In this document: positions 16,334-24,877 of the stretch, piece by piece
How positions within the stretch are numbered: the first letter of the stretch is position 1
Layout of the letters: every line of letters starts with the position of its first letter
Origin: Bacteroidales bacterium
GTDB taxonomy: Bacteria; Bacteroidota; Bacteroidia; Bacteroidales; UBA932
Assembly: GCA_017427385.1 (NCBI GenBank)
Contig: JAFRSW010000011.1
Span: 30,519-94,518 of the forward strand
Direction: 5' to 3'
DNA length: 64,000 bases
Notes under the pieces: model-generated
The model's database searches: none
What the model was told of the DNA's origin: nothing
The model's input: the letters and a program-made list of their open reading frames with translations, nothing else
Made by a program: the position numbers and the translations under genes

Positions 16334-17896
16334 ATGAGTTTGCAGCAAGATAAAATCAAGGCTCTTGTCGAGCGCAGGGCGAACGCCCGACTCGGCGGCG
16401 GCCAGAAGAGGATAGACGCCCAGCACGAAAAGGGCAAACTCACCGCCCGCGAGCGTCTCGCTCTCCTGCTGGACGAAGGCAGTTTCGAGGAATTCGACAT
16501 GTTCGTGCAGCACCACTGCACCAACTTCGGCATGGAGAAATCGCATCCCGACGGCGACGGAGTGGTCACCGGCCAAGGCACCATCGCAGGCAGGCAGGTA
16601 TTCGTCTTCGCACAGGACTTCACCGTCAGTGGCGGATCGCTCAGCAAGACCATGAGCGAGAAGATCTGCAAGGTGATGGATATGGCCATGCGCTGTGGAG
16701 CCCCCGTCATCGGTCTCAACGACTCCGGCGGCGCCCGCATCCAGGAGGGCATCGACGCCCTCGCAGGCTATGGCGACATCTTCGAACACAACATCCTCGC
16801 CAGCGGCGTGGTTCCCCAGATATCCGGCATCTTCGGCCCCTGCGCCGGCGGTGCTGTCTACTCCCCCGCCCTCACCGACTTCACCCTCATGGTCAAGAAC
16901 ACCTCCTACATGTTCCTCACCGGCCCTGCGGTCGTGAAGAGCGTAACCGGAGAGGATGTAGACCAGGAATCCCTCGGCGGTGCCAGCGTGCACGCAACCA
17001 AGAGCGGCGTGGCCGACTTTGCGGCCGAGAACGAGCAGGAAGGCATCGAGACCATCAAGCGCCTGCTCAGCTATATCCCCCAGAACAATATGGAAACGGC
17101 TCCGGAACGCCCCACGGCAGACCCGGTCAACCGCATGTCCGATGATCTCAACGAGATAATCCCGGACAACCCCAACAAGGCATACGACATGTACGAGGTC
17201 ATCCGCACAGTTGTGGATGACGGCGACTTCTTCGAGATCCACAAGGACTTCGCCAAGAACATAATCGTGGGATTCGCCCACTTTGGCGGACGCAGCGTGG
17301 GCATCGTGGCCAACCAGCCCAAGGTGCTCGCCGGCGTGCTCGACATCAACGCATCCCGCAAGGCAGCGCGCTTCGTGCGTTTCTGCGACGCATTCAACAT
17401 CCCTCTGGTCACCCTGGTGGACGTGCCCGGATTCCTTCCCGGCACCCAGCAGGAGTACGGTGCGGTCATCACCAACGGCGCAAAGCTTCTTTATGCCTAC
17501 GGCGAGGCCACCGTTCCAAAGGTTACCGTTACCCTGCGCAAGGCCTACGGCGGGGCGCACATCGTGATGAGCTGCAAGCAGCTCCGCGGAGACATAAACT
17601 ACGCCTGGCCCACCGCCCAGATTGCGGTCATGGGTGCCGACGGCGCGGTGAACGTCCTCTACGGCAAAGAAATAAAGGCCGAGACCGATCCCGCAAAGCA
17701 GGAGAAGGTCCGCATAGCCAAGAAGGCGGAATACGAGGAGCTCTTCAACAATCCATACCAGGCCGCCCAGAAGGGCTACATCGAGGATGTTATCGAGCCC
17801 CGCAACACCCGCTTCCGCGTAATCCGCGCCCTTGAAAGCCTGCAGGGCAAACGCCAGGAGCTACCGGCAAAGAAACACGACAATCTGCCGCTCTAA
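16334..17896 (+). CDS. mmdA: Methylmalonyl-CoA decarboxylase carboxyltransferase (alpha) subunit
   Basis: A 520-residue acyl-CoA carboxyltransferase. N-terminal half: [18 protein letters not shown], the oxyanion-hole region [20 protein letters not shown] and [17 protein letters not shown]-terminal half: [33 protein letters not shown] and the [10 protein letters not shown] segment. It moves the carboxyl of methylmalonyl-CoA onto biotin. The neighbouring delta, biotin and beta genes separate this from a plain propionyl-CoA carboxylase beta chain. Length fits MmdA better than the larger glutaconyl-CoA decarboxylase GcdA. Pathway: succinate to propionate with sodium export. Confidence 0.93.
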   Translation: MSLQQDKIKALVERRANARLGGGQKRIDAQHEKGKLTARERLALLLDEGSFEEFDMFVQHHCTNFGMEKSHPDGDGVVTGQGTIAGRQVFVFAQDFTVSGGSLSKTMSEKICKVMDMAMRCGAPVIGLNDSGGARIQEGIDALAGYGDIFEHNILASGVVPQISGIFGPCAGGAVYSPALTDFTLMVKNTSYMFLTGPAVVKSVTGEDVDQESLGGASVHATKSGVADFAAENEQEGIETIKRLLSYIPQNNMETAPERPTADPVNRMSDDLNEIIPDNPNKAYDMYEVIRTVVDDGDFFEIHKDFAKNIIVGFAHFGGRSVGIVANQPKVLAGVLDINASRKAARFVRFCDAFNIPLVTLVDVPGFLPGTQQEYGAVITNGAKLLYAYGEATVPKVTVTLRKAYGGAHIVMSCKQLRGDINYAWPTAQIAVMGADGAVNVLYGKEIKAETDPAKQEKVRIAKKAEYEELFNNPYQAAQKGYIEDVIEPRNTRFRVIRALESLQGKRQELPAKKHDNLPL

Positions 17897-17899
17897 ACC

Positions 17900-18301
17900 A
17901 TGATCAACCTTTTGAACATGACCGCAGGCGCCGAGCGCATGGCCCAGACCGATCCTCACGGATGGACCCTGGCCCTGATTGCCGTCACCACCGTTTTCAC
18001 CGCCCTGGTGATCCTGTATTTCATCTACAGTTTCATCGGCAAAGCCTCCAATTCGAAGGTGCCCCGCGTGAAGCGCAGCCCCAGGAAAGGATCCGCTCCC
18101 GATGCCGAGACGGCCGCAGCAATCGCAATGGCTCTCGAAGCCGAGAACGGCGGCGAAGTCAACGCAGCCATCGCCATGGCCCTGCACCTGTATTTCAATG
18201 ATGCCGTCCATGATATCGAACCCGGCATAATCACTTTCGCTCCCCGGGCCACCCAGTGGAACGATAAATCCCTTACATTCAGAAAAACTCCAAGGAAATG
18301 A
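17900..18301 (+). CDS. mmdD: Sodium-pump decarboxylase delta/gamma-type subunit (OadG family)
   Basis: A 133-residue small membrane subunit. One transmembrane helix is near residues 23-46 (WTLALIAVTTVFTALVILYF), followed by a basic segment and an Ala-rich AAAIAMALEAE repeat-like stretch; the last 40 residues are soluble. OadG-type proteins hold the carboxyltransferase on the membrane beta subunit. It starts three bases after the mmdA stop, and its own stop overlaps the next ATG (ATGA). Identification rests mainly on position and topology. Confidence 0.85.
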   Translation: MINLLNMTAGAERMAQTDPHGWTLALIAVTTVFTALVILYFIYSFIGKASNSKVPRVKRSPRKGSAPDAETAAAIAMALEAENGGEVNAAIAMALHLYFNDAVHDIEPGIITFAPRATQWNDKSLTFRKTPRK

Positions 18302-18768
18302 GTCAGTATAAATTCAAGATCAACGGCAAAGAATTCGAGGTTGCCGTCAACTCTATCGAGAATAATATAGCATCTGTCAACGTCAACGGTGTTGATTATA
18401 GCGTTGAAATCAACGGCGGACTGCAGGAGAGCACTGCCTCCTCAGGCGCCTCACATTCGTTCGGCCCCACCGCTGACGCGGTTCCCCCTCTTACGAAGCC
18501 GAGGGTGGCACGTCCTTTGGAGGCAGTCTCTCCTGCTCCCGCCAGTGCTACATCTGGCAAGAAGATCGTGTCCCCGCTGCCGGGCGTAATCATCGACGTT
18601 TGCGTAAACGTGGGCGATGCCGTCAAGCGCGGGCAGAAGATCGCCGTCATCGAGGCCATGAAGATGGAGAACGACATTCTGGCGGAAGCCGACGGAACCG
18701 TCACCGCCATCTATGTGAAGAAGACCGACTCCGTCCTTGAAGGAGCAGATATCGCCAGCATAGCATAA
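18298..18768 (+). CDS. mmdC: Biotin carrier subunit of methylmalonyl-CoA decarboxylase
   Basis: A 156-residue biotinyl carrier. An N-terminal small domain (YKFKINGKEFEVAV) is joined by a Pro/Ala/Ser-rich linker to a C-terminal biotinyl domain, about residues 85-156. The biotinylation site is the Lys in VIEAMKMEND; the domain starts KIVSPLPGVIIDVCVNVGD. It shuttles carboxybiotin between MmdA and the sodium-translocating beta subunit. Confidence 0.94.
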   Translation: MSQYKFKINGKEFEVAVNSIENNIASVNVNGVDYSVEINGGLQESTASSGASHSFGPTADAVPPLTKPRVARPLEAVSPAPASATSGKKIVSPLPGVIIDVCVNVGDAVKRGQKIAVIEAMKMENDILAEADGTVTAIYVKKTDSVLEGADIASIA

Positions 18769-18771
18769 GCA

Positions 18772-19935
18772 ATGGGCAATACGGTTATAGACAGCCTCCA
18801 GCAATTCTGGCAGTTCACAGGATTTGCGAACGCGACCTGGCAACATCTCGCGATGATCTGCATAGGCCTGCTGTTCATCTTCCTGGGAATCAAGAAACAC
18901 TGGGAGCCCCTGCTTCTCGTGCCTATTGGATTCGGCATGATCATAGGCAACATCCCGCTCTTCTTCGATCCCGCCACGGGCGAAGGCCTGCGCATAGGCG
19001 TCTACGAAGAAGGATCGGTGCTGAACATACTCTATCAGGGCGTGCGTCAGGGATGGTATCCCCCGCTGATCTTCCTTGGAATCGGTGCAATGACGGATTT
19101 CAGCGCTCTCATCTCCCAGCCTCGGCTGGTGCTGATTGGCGCTGCCGCGCAGATGGGCATATTCGGCGCGTATCTTCTTGCCTTGCTTCTCGGGTTCACC
19201 CCGAACGAAGCAGGTGCAATCGGCATTATAGGCGGAGCAGACGGCCCTACGGCCATCTTCCTGAGCGGTAAGCTGGCCCCAGAGCTGATGGGTGCGATTG
19301 CGGTTTCGGCATATTCCTATATGGCCCTTGTTCCGGTTATCCAGAAGCCTATCATGCTTCTTTTGACCAGCAAGAAAGAAAGACTGATCCGTATGGCGAA
19401 GCCCCGTGCCGTCAGCCAGAAAGAAAAGATCATCTTCCCTATCGTGGGATTCATCTGCACTGCATTCATAGTGCCTTCAGGCCTTCCGCTGCTGGGAATG
19501 CTCTTCTTCGGCAACCTGCTTAAGGAATCCGGCGTAACCCGTCGCCTTGCAGAGACCGCACGCGGACCGCTCATCGACGTGGTTACCACGCTTATCGGTT
19601 TGACTGTCGGTGCATCCACTCAGGCAGACGTATTCCTTAACGGACGTTCCGTGCTGATATTTGGCCTCGGCCTTCTGTCGTTCATCATAGCGACATTCTG
19701 CGGCGTGCTGTTCGTCAAGATAATGAACTGGTTCTGCAGCGAAGACCGCAAGATTAATCCGCTTATCGGCAATGCAGGCGTTTCCGCAGTGCCAGACAGT
19801 GCCCGCGTCTCCGAAGCCGTCGGCCTCGAATGCGACCCGTCCAACCACCTGCTGATGCACGCCATGGCGCCCAATGTAGCCGGCGTTATCGGATCTGCTG
19901 TTGCAGCAGGTATATTACTTGGTTTCCTTGGATAA
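18772..19935 (+). CDS. mmdB: Sodium-translocating decarboxylase beta subunit
   Basis: A 387-residue polytopic membrane protein that couples decarboxylation of carboxybiotin to sodium export. Conserved blocks include PLIFLGIGAMTDFSALI, AIGIIGGADGPTAIFLS (the aspartate here is the known functional residue of the family) and NPLIGNAGVSAVPDSARV, ending in ANVAGVIGSAV-like MAPNVAGVIGSAVAAG. Last gene of the mmd operon. It meets kbl tail to tail with one base between stop codons; no strong terminator is seen there. Confidence 0.95.
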   Translation: MGNTVIDSLQQFWQFTGFANATWQHLAMICIGLLFIFLGIKKHWEPLLLVPIGFGMIIGNIPLFFDPATGEGLRIGVYEEGSVLNILYQGVRQGWYPPLIFLGIGAMTDFSALISQPRLVLIGAAAQMGIFGAYLLALLLGFTPNEAGAIGIIGGADGPTAIFLSGKLAPELMGAIAVSAYSYMALVPVIQKPIMLLLTSKKERLIRMAKPRAVSQKEKIIFPIVGFICTAFIVPSGLPLLGMLFFGNLLKESGVTRRLAETARGPLIDVVTTLIGLTVGASTQADVFLNGRSVLIFGLGLLSFIIATFCGVLFVKIMNWFCSEDRKINPLIGNAGVSAVPDSARVSEAVGLECDPSNHLLMHAMAPNVAGVIGSAVAAGILLGFLG

Positions 19936-19936
19936 T

Positions 19937-21127
19937 CTATTTCAGCACCCCAAGCTCTTTGCCGACCTTGATGAAGGCGGCGATGGCCTTGTCCAGGTGC
20001 TGCTTCTCGTGAGCGGCGGATATCTGCACGCGGATGCGGGCCTGGCCCTTGGGAACCACGGGATAGTAGAATCCGGTTACGAAGATACCTTCTTCCGCCA
20101 TGCGGGCAGCGAACTTCTGGCTGAGAGGCGCGTCGTAGAGCATCACGGCCAGGATTGCGCTCTGGGTGGGCTTGCAATCGAAGCCGGCGGCAAGCATCTT
20201 CTCGCGGAAATACTTCACGTTCTCCTGCTGTTTGGTGTGAAGATCGTCGGATTCCTCCAGCATCTTGAAGAGTTCGATTCCTGCACCGCAGATCATAGGA
20301 GGCAGGGAGTTGGAGAAGAGATACGGGCGGCTGCGCTGACGGAGCATATCGATAATCTCCTGACGGCCGGTGGTGAATCCGCCGACAGCGCCGCCGAAAC
20401 TCTTGCCGAGGGTGCCGGTGTGGATGTCGATGCGGCCGTAAAGATTGAATTCTTCGGCGACGCCGTGCCCTGTCTTGCCGACTACGCCCGCGGAGTGGCT
20501 TTCATCTACCATTACGAGGGCATCATACTTCTCGGCGAGTTCGCAGATCTTGTCCATAGGGGCGACGTTTCCGTCCATACTGAACACACCGTCGGTGACG
20601 ATGATGCGGAAGCGCTGGGCCTGGGCTTCCTTGAGTTTCTCCTCAAGATCTGCCATGTCGGCATTCGCATAGCGATAGCGAACGGCCTTGCAGAGGCGCA
20701 CGCCGTCGATGATGGATGCATGGTTCAGGGCATCGGAGATGATAGCATCTTCAGCTGTCAGAAGGGGCTCGAAAACGCCACCGTTGGCATCGAAGCAGGC
20801 TGCATAGAGGATGGTATCGTCGGTATGGAAATACTTGGCGATGGCCTTCTCCAACTGCCTGTGGATGTCTTGGGCTCCGCAGATGAAACGCACAGAAGAC
20901 ATTCCGTAGCCACGCTCATCCATGGCCTTCTTTGCCGCAGCGATCAGGCGCGGATTGTCCGAGAGGCCGAGATAGTTGTTGGCGCAGAAATTAAGCGCCT
21001 TCTTGCCACCCTCTAGGGTGATTTCTGCGCCCTGGGGCGAGCAGATATTGCGTTCGCGTTTGTAGAGACCAGCCTCTTCGATGGCTTTCAATTCATCTTG
21101 AAGATACTTTTGAAACTTTCCGTACAT
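19937..21127 (-). CDS. kbl: Glycine C-acetyltransferase (2-amino-3-ketobutyrate CoA ligase)
   Basis: A 396-residue PLP enzyme of the alpha-oxoamine synthase family that splits 2-amino-3-ketobutyrate with CoA into glycine and acetyl-CoA. Motifs: NFCANNYLGLSDNPRLI, MSSVRFICGAQDIHRQLE, VMVDESHSAGVVGKTGHG, and the PLP lysine in TGTLGKSFGGAVGG. Divergent from tdh, giving a complete two-step threonine catabolic pair. Normal length. Confidence 0.95.
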   Translation of the reverse strand: MYGKFQKYLQDELKAIEEAGLYKRERNICSPQGAEITLEGGKKALNFCANNYLGLSDNPRLIAAAKKAMDERGYGMSSVRFICGAQDIHRQLEKAIAKYFHTDDTILYAACFDANGGVFEPLLTAEDAIISDALNHASIIDGVRLCKAVRYRYANADMADLEEKLKEAQAQRFRIIVTDGVFSMDGNVAPMDKICELAEKYDALVMVDESHSAGVVGKTGHGVAEEFNLYGRIDIHTGTLGKSFGGAVGGFTTGRQEIIDMLRQRSRPYLFSNSLPPMICGAGIELFKMLEESDDLHTKQQENVKYFREKMLAAGFDCKPTQSAILAVMLYDAPLSQKFAARMAEEGIFVTGFYYPVVPKGQARIRVQISAAHEKQHLDKAIAAFIKVGKELGVLK

Positions 21128-21160
21128 AATATGATTATCGTTTTAGATTCATTATTACAA

Positions 21161-21168
21161 CAAAAATA
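21161..21168 (-). promoter_or_regulatory. -7 promoter element (TATTTTTG) of kbl
   Basis: Minus-strand TATTTTTG, 33 bases before the kbl ATG. It is separated from the opposing tdh -7 box by a single base. Confidence 0.6.
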
Positions 21169-21169
21169 G

Positions 21170-21177
21170 TAAATTTG
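21170..21177 (+). promoter_or_regulatory. -7 promoter element (TAAATTTG) of tdh
   Basis: TAAATTTG, 22 bases before the tdh ATG at 21200, lying directly back to back with the kbl -7 box at 21161-21168. Confidence 0.6.
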
Positions 21178-21199
21178 TATGGTAATTTGTAACACTCGA

Positions 21200-22156
21200 A
21201 TGAAAAATGTTCTTATAATCGGCTCCACCGGCCAGATTGGTTCTGAGTTGACCATGAAACTCAGGCACTTGCATCCCGAAGGCAATATTGTGGCAGGGTA
21301 TATCCCCGGTTTTGAACCCAAAGGCGAGCTTCTTGAAAGCGGCCCTTCCGCGGTTGTGAACGTAGTTGACGCCGTCCAGATTGCCGAAGCGGTGGGAAGA
21401 TACAAGATCGATACTATCTATAACCTGGCTGCCCTGCTTTCGGCAACGGCAGAAAAGTTCCCTCTCAAGGCCTGGGACATCCAGATGAACGGACTCATCA
21501 ACATCCTGGAAGTTGCCCGCGAGCACGGATGCGCCGTATTCACTCCCAGCTCGATAGGATCCTTCGGGCCGAGTACTCCTCATAAAGATACACCCCAGGA
21601 CACTATTCAGCGCCCGACATCGATGTATGGCGTAACCAAGGTTGCGACTGAGCTGTTGAGCGATTATTATTTCCACAAATACGGCGTAGATACCCGTTCG
21701 GTCCGTTTCCCCGGGCTGATTTCCTATACGACTCTTCCAGGCGGCGGCACCACTGACTATGCTGTAGAGATTTACTATGCGGCTGTCAAAGGCGAGGAAT
21801 TCGTTTGTCCTATCGCTGCCGGAACACTGATGGATATGATGTATATGCCGGATGCCTTGAAGGCGGCCGTAGACATTATGGAAGCAGATCCTTCCAAACT
21901 CATCCACCGGAATTCCTTCAACATCGCTTCTATGAGTTTCGCTCCGGAAGATGTGTTCGCGGCCATCAAGAAGATCATCCCCGATGCAAAGATGCGTTAC
22001 GAGGTGGATCCCGTCCGCCAGGCTATCGCAGATTCCTGGCCGGACAATATGGACGATTCCTGCGCCCGCGCCGAATGGGGCTGGAAGCCTCACTATGATC
22101 TGGACAGCATGTCGCGGGACATGATCGAACATCTGAAAATAAAGCTCGGAGCCTAG
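21200..22156 (+). CDS. tdh: L-threonine 3-dehydrogenase, SDR (epimerase-like) type
   Basis: A 318-residue NAD-dependent extended SDR that oxidises threonine to 2-amino-3-ketobutyrate. The Rossmann loop is [16 protein letters not shown] at residues 5-20. The catalytic Tyr/Lys pair lies in [11 protein letters not shown], and substrate-pocket residues in [20 protein letters not shown] match short-chain threonine dehydrogenases rather than sugar epimerases. I use the ATG at 21200; the longer frame from 21179 overlaps the promoter. The last codons (KLGA, stop TAG) are part of a palindrome shared with the end of clpX. Confidence 0.93.
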   Translation: MKNVLIIGSTGQIGSELTMKLRHLHPEGNIVAGYIPGFEPKGELLESGPSAVVNVVDAVQIAEAVGRYKIDTIYNLAALLSATAEKFPLKAWDIQMNGLINILEVAREHGCAVFTPSSIGSFGPSTPHKDTPQDTIQRPTSMYGVTKVATELLSDYYFHKYGVDTRSVRFPGLISYTTLPGGGTTDYAVEIYYAAVKGEEFVCPIAAGTLMDMMYMPDALKAAVDIMEADPSKLIHRNSFNIASMSFAPEDVFAAIKKIIPDAKMRYEVDPVRQAIADSWPDNMDDSCARAEWGWKPHYDLDSMSRDMIEHLKIKLGA

Positions 22157-22168
22157 GCCCCGAGCTTT
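22141..22168. terminator. Bidirectional palindromic terminator embedded in the ends of tdh and clpX
   Basis: AAAGCTCGG and CCGAGCTTT form a perfect nine-pair stem around AGCCTAGGCC, whose centre GCCTAGGC is itself palindromic. T-rich sequence follows on both strands (TTTTCTTTT on plus, TTTATTTTC on minus). The whole hairpin is coding for both genes: each ends K-L-G-A-TAG, and the two stop codons overlap at CTAG. Confidence 0.85.
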
Positions 22169-23211
22169 TCTTTTGCGTATTCAGCGGTAAGTTTGAAAAC
22201 CTTTTTCCGCGAGGACGGCGCTTCGTACATGGCGTCGTTCATTATGCGTTCACAGATTGAACGGAGGCCGCGGGCGCCGAGCTTGTCCTTGATGGAGGTA
22301 TCCACTATGATATCCAGCACCTTGGGCTCGATCTCGAGCTTGATGCCGTCTATCTCGAAGAGCTTTTCATACTGGCGTAGGATTGCGTTCTTGGGCTCCG
22401 TCAAAATCCGTTTCAGGGCCTTGCGGTCCAGATTGTCGAGGCTCATGACCACCGGCAGGCGCCCGACGATTTCGGGAATCAGGCCATACTTGCGTATATC
22501 CTGGGCTTCCACGTAGCGAAGCAGATTATCCTTATCCACCTTCTGCTTCTCGTCTGAGCCGAAACCTATCACACGGGTATTCAGGCGCTGGGCGATAACA
22601 CGGTCTATGCCTTCGAATGCGCCGCCACAGATGAAGAGAACATTCTGGGTGTTGAAATGGATGAATTCCTGCTCCGGATGCTTGCGGCCGCCGGCCGGAG
22701 GGACGTTGACCACACTCCCCTCCAGCAGTTTCAGCAGCCCCTGCTGCACGCCCTCACCAGACACGTCGCGGGTAATGGAAGGATTGTCGCTCTTGCGGGA
22801 GATTTTGTCTATCTCGTCGATGAACACTATTCCCATCTCGGCCTGGGCCTGGTCGTAATCCGCATCCTGCAGGAGACGAACCAGCAAGCTCTCCACATCC
22901 TCGCCCACATATCCCGCCTCAGTCAGCACGGTTGCATCCACTATGGCGAACGGCACCATCAGCATCTTAGCAATGGTACGGGCAAGCAAGGTCTTGCCGG
23001 TTCCGGTAGGCCCTATCAGGAGGATGTTGGATTTCTCCAGCTCCACTCCGTCGTCCGGCCTCTCCACCACATTGTGAATGATGCGCTTATAGTGATTATA
23101 GACCGCTACCGACAAGAGTTTCTTGGCCCTGTCCTGCCCTATGACATACTGGTCCAGGAAGGCCTTGATCTCCTTTGGTTTAGGAACGCGCGCTTCAGTT
23201 TTCTCTGCCAT
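22153..23211 (-). CDS. clpX: ClpX, AAA+ unfoldase lacking the N-terminal zinc-binding domain
   Basis: A 352-residue ATP-dependent unfoldase partner of ClpP. Present: [20 protein letters not shown], Walker [13 protein letters not shown], pore loop [12 protein letters not shown], Walker [11 protein letters not shown], the RKH loop [10 protein letters not shown], the ClpP-docking loop RVIGFGSD, and sensor-2 region GARGLRSI. Absent: the about 60-residue C4 zinc domain that precedes PTPKEI in ordinary ClpX of about 410-420 residues; only about 10 residues precede [13 protein letters not shown]. The upstream DNA is clpP, so no hidden exon exists. The start is the ATG sharing a base with the clpP stop (TGATG); a GTG one codon earlier is in frame. 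Confidence 0.95.
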   Translation of the reverse strand: MAEKTEARVPKPKEIKAFLDQYVIGQDRAKKLLSVAVYNHYKRIIHNVVERPDDGVELEKSNILLIGPTGTGKTLLARTIAKMLMVPFAIVDATVLTEAGYVGEDVESLLVRLLQDADYDQAQAEMGIVFIDEIDKISRKSDNPSITRDVSGEGVQQGLLKLLEGSVVNVPPAGGRKHPEQEFIHFNTQNVLFICGGAFEGIDRVIAQRLNTRVIGFGSDEKQKVDKDNLLRYVEAQDIRKYGLIPEIVGRLPVVMSLDNLDRKALKRILTEPKNAILRQYEKLFEIDGIKLEIEPKVLDIIVDTSIKDKLGARGLRSICERIMNDAMYEAPSSRKKVFKLTAEYAKEKLGA

Positions 23212-23882
23212 CACTTCTTCTTTTTACTGAGGATCTTGTCCACCATTCCATAGGCAAGGGCCTCCTCTGCATTCATCCAATAGTCTCTGTCAGCATCGGC
23301 GAATACCTTCTTGAAGGGCTGGCCGGAGTGCTCGGCGATAATCTTACAGAGCTCATCCCGCATCTTCTCTATCTCCTTGGCGGCTATGAGAATATCAGAC
23401 GCCTGCCCCTGGGCACCGCCGAGAGGCTGATGGATCAGCACACGGCTGTGCTGAAGGGCGGAACGCTTGCCCTTGGTGCCTGCGCATAGCAGCACGCTGC
23501 CCATGGAAGCTGCCATACCGGTGCAAACGGTAGCGATGTCAGGCTCCACTATCTGCATGGTATCGTAGATGCCAAGGCCTGCGGAAACGCTTCCGCCGGG
23601 GGTATTCAGATAGAGGGTGATGTCCGCGCTGCTTTCGGTGCCGGATGCCAGATAAAGCAACTGGGCCTGCACTATATTTGCCACGTCATCGTCGATGGGC
23701 ACGCCCAGGAAGATGATGCGGTCCATCATCAGGCGGCTGAACACATCCATCGATGCAACGTTGAGCCTGCGCTCTTCGATTATGGTCGGATTGATGTAGG
23801 TATCCATCGCCGAGCCATAGCGGTGCAGGGTCATCGCCCCCACGCCAAGCTCGGATTTGGCGAATTTCTCGAAATCGGACAT
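23211..23882 (-). CDS. clpP: ATP-dependent Clp protease proteolytic subunit
   Basis: A 223-residue serine peptidase forming the Clp barrel. The catalytic Ser is in [12 protein letters not shown], the His in [10 protein letters not shown], and the Asp in the [15 protein letters not shown] segment. An N-terminal extension of about 30 residues precedes [15 protein letters not shown]. Encoded between trigger factor and clpX, the common order. Its start follows the tig stop by two bases, and its stop overlaps the clpX ATG. Confidence 0.97.
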   Translation of the reverse strand: MSDFEKFAKSELGVGAMTLHRYGSAMDTYINPTIIEERRLNVASMDVFSRLMMDRIIFLGVPIDDDVANIVQAQLLYLASGTESSADITLYLNTPGGSVSAGLGIYDTMQIVEPDIATVCTGMAASMGSVLLCAGTKGKRSALQHSRVLIHQPLGGAQGQASDILIAAKEIEKMRDELCKIIAEHSGQPFKKVFADADRDYWMNAEEALAYGMVDKILSKKKK

Positions 23883-23884
23883 GA

Positions 23885-24877
23885 TTATTTCAGTTCACGG
23901 AATTTCTCCGAAGTGATCTTCTTTGCCTTTACGGTAACCTCTTCCTTGAGCTTGCCGAAGACCTTGTTGTCTTCTACCTGCTCCACGAGGCGGTCGATCT
24001 GCTTGCGGTCGCTCATCATGTTCTGCACGGCCTCCTTCACAATCTCCTCAGGGACATTGGGCATGCCGTACATAGCATACTGGTAGTGAACATATCCCAC
24101 TGCAGCATCCTGGATGTCCTTCTGCTCGACCTTGAAATCGTACTTGCGCATGAAGGCGCTGCGGATGAGCTGCCAGCGGAAGTCTGCGAGGAAGCCCTCG
24201 AAGTCTTTCTCGATGTCTTCCTTGCTCACCTTGCCGCCGTTGGCCTCGAAGAGCCAGCGCTTCATGAAAGCCTCGGGAAGGTCGAATTTGATCTTCTCCA
24301 CGAAGTAGTCGCGGATGTCCTTGGTGAACCTCCATTCTGCCTGCTGGGCATACTCGGAAACCAGACGAGCGTCGAGTTCTGCGGTGAGATCCTCATCGCT
24401 CTTCTCTTCCTTCTTCTCCTCATAGTACTTCTTGAGGTTCTTGAGCATATCTGCCTTTTCCTTTGCGGTAGCGGTGATGGTATACTTGTTAATGGCATCT
24501 TCCTTCCCTGCGGAAACCTCGAACTCAGGATAGGTGGCGATGTCGAACACGAAGGTGAAATCGTTTCCATCCTTCCACTCTACCTCGGGCTGTTTCTCGC
24601 TTCCAAGAGGCTCTCCGAGCACATTGAGCTTGTTCTCATCGATAAAATCCTGGAGTCCCTTCGAAATCACTTCGTTGACGGACTCAGCAAGGATCTGGTC
24701 GCCATAGACGCGGCGCACCAGGCTCTCGGGCACCATTCCCTTGCGGAAGCCCTTGAAGTCTGCGGTTTTGCGGCGCTGGGAGAGTTTCTTACGTTCGATC
24801 TCTGCATAGTCACCCTGTTCGATGTTCAGGGTGAGTTCGATGTTCAAGGCATCGACCTGTTTCTTTTCTAATTTCAT
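23885..24877 (-). CDS. tig: Trigger factor without PPIase (FKBP) domain
   Basis: A 330-residue ribosome-associated chaperone. The N-terminal ribosome-binding domain has the signature GFRKGMVPESLVRRVYG at residues 43-59 and EFEFVFDIA-like NDFTFVFDIATYPEFEV. After about residue 150 (MLKNLKKYYEEKKEEKS) the sequence passes straight into the C-terminal helical arms (FLADFRWQLIRSAFMRKYDF, MYGMPNVPEEIVKEAVQNM). The about 120-residue FKBP-like PPIase domain of the usual 430-450 residue protein is missing. The ATG overlaps the stop of the upstream HD-hydrolase gene (ATGA). Confidence 0.9.
   Translation of the reverse strand: MKLEKKQVDALNIELTLNIEQGDYAEIERKKLSQRRKTADFKGFRKGMVPESLVRRVYGDQILAESVNEVISKGLQDFIDENKLNVLGEPLGSEKQPEVEWKDGNDFTFVFDIATYPEFEVSAGKEDAINKYTITATAKEKADMLKNLKKYYEEKKEEKSDEDLTAELDARLVSEYAQQAEWRFTKDIRDYFVEKIKFDLPEAFMKRWLFEANGGKVSKEDIEKDFEGFLADFRWQLIRSAFMRKYDFKVEQKDIQDAAVGYVHYQYAMYGMPNVPEEIVKEAVQNMMSDRKQIDRLVEQVEDNKVFGKLKEEVTVKAKKITSEKFRELK

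Noticed and set aside
15515-17560. A 681-codon minus-strand open frame antisense to mmdA and running into recF
   Set aside because: It is a shadow of the codon bias of mmdA; mmdA and recF have full conserved motifs, while this frame shows only low-complexity His/Gly/Val-rich sequence apart from out-of-frame recF DNA.
19918-19960. Weak inverted repeat CTTGG/CCAAG at the mmdB-kbl junction
   Set aside because: Only five pairs with an 18-base loop and no T run; not enough for a terminator call.
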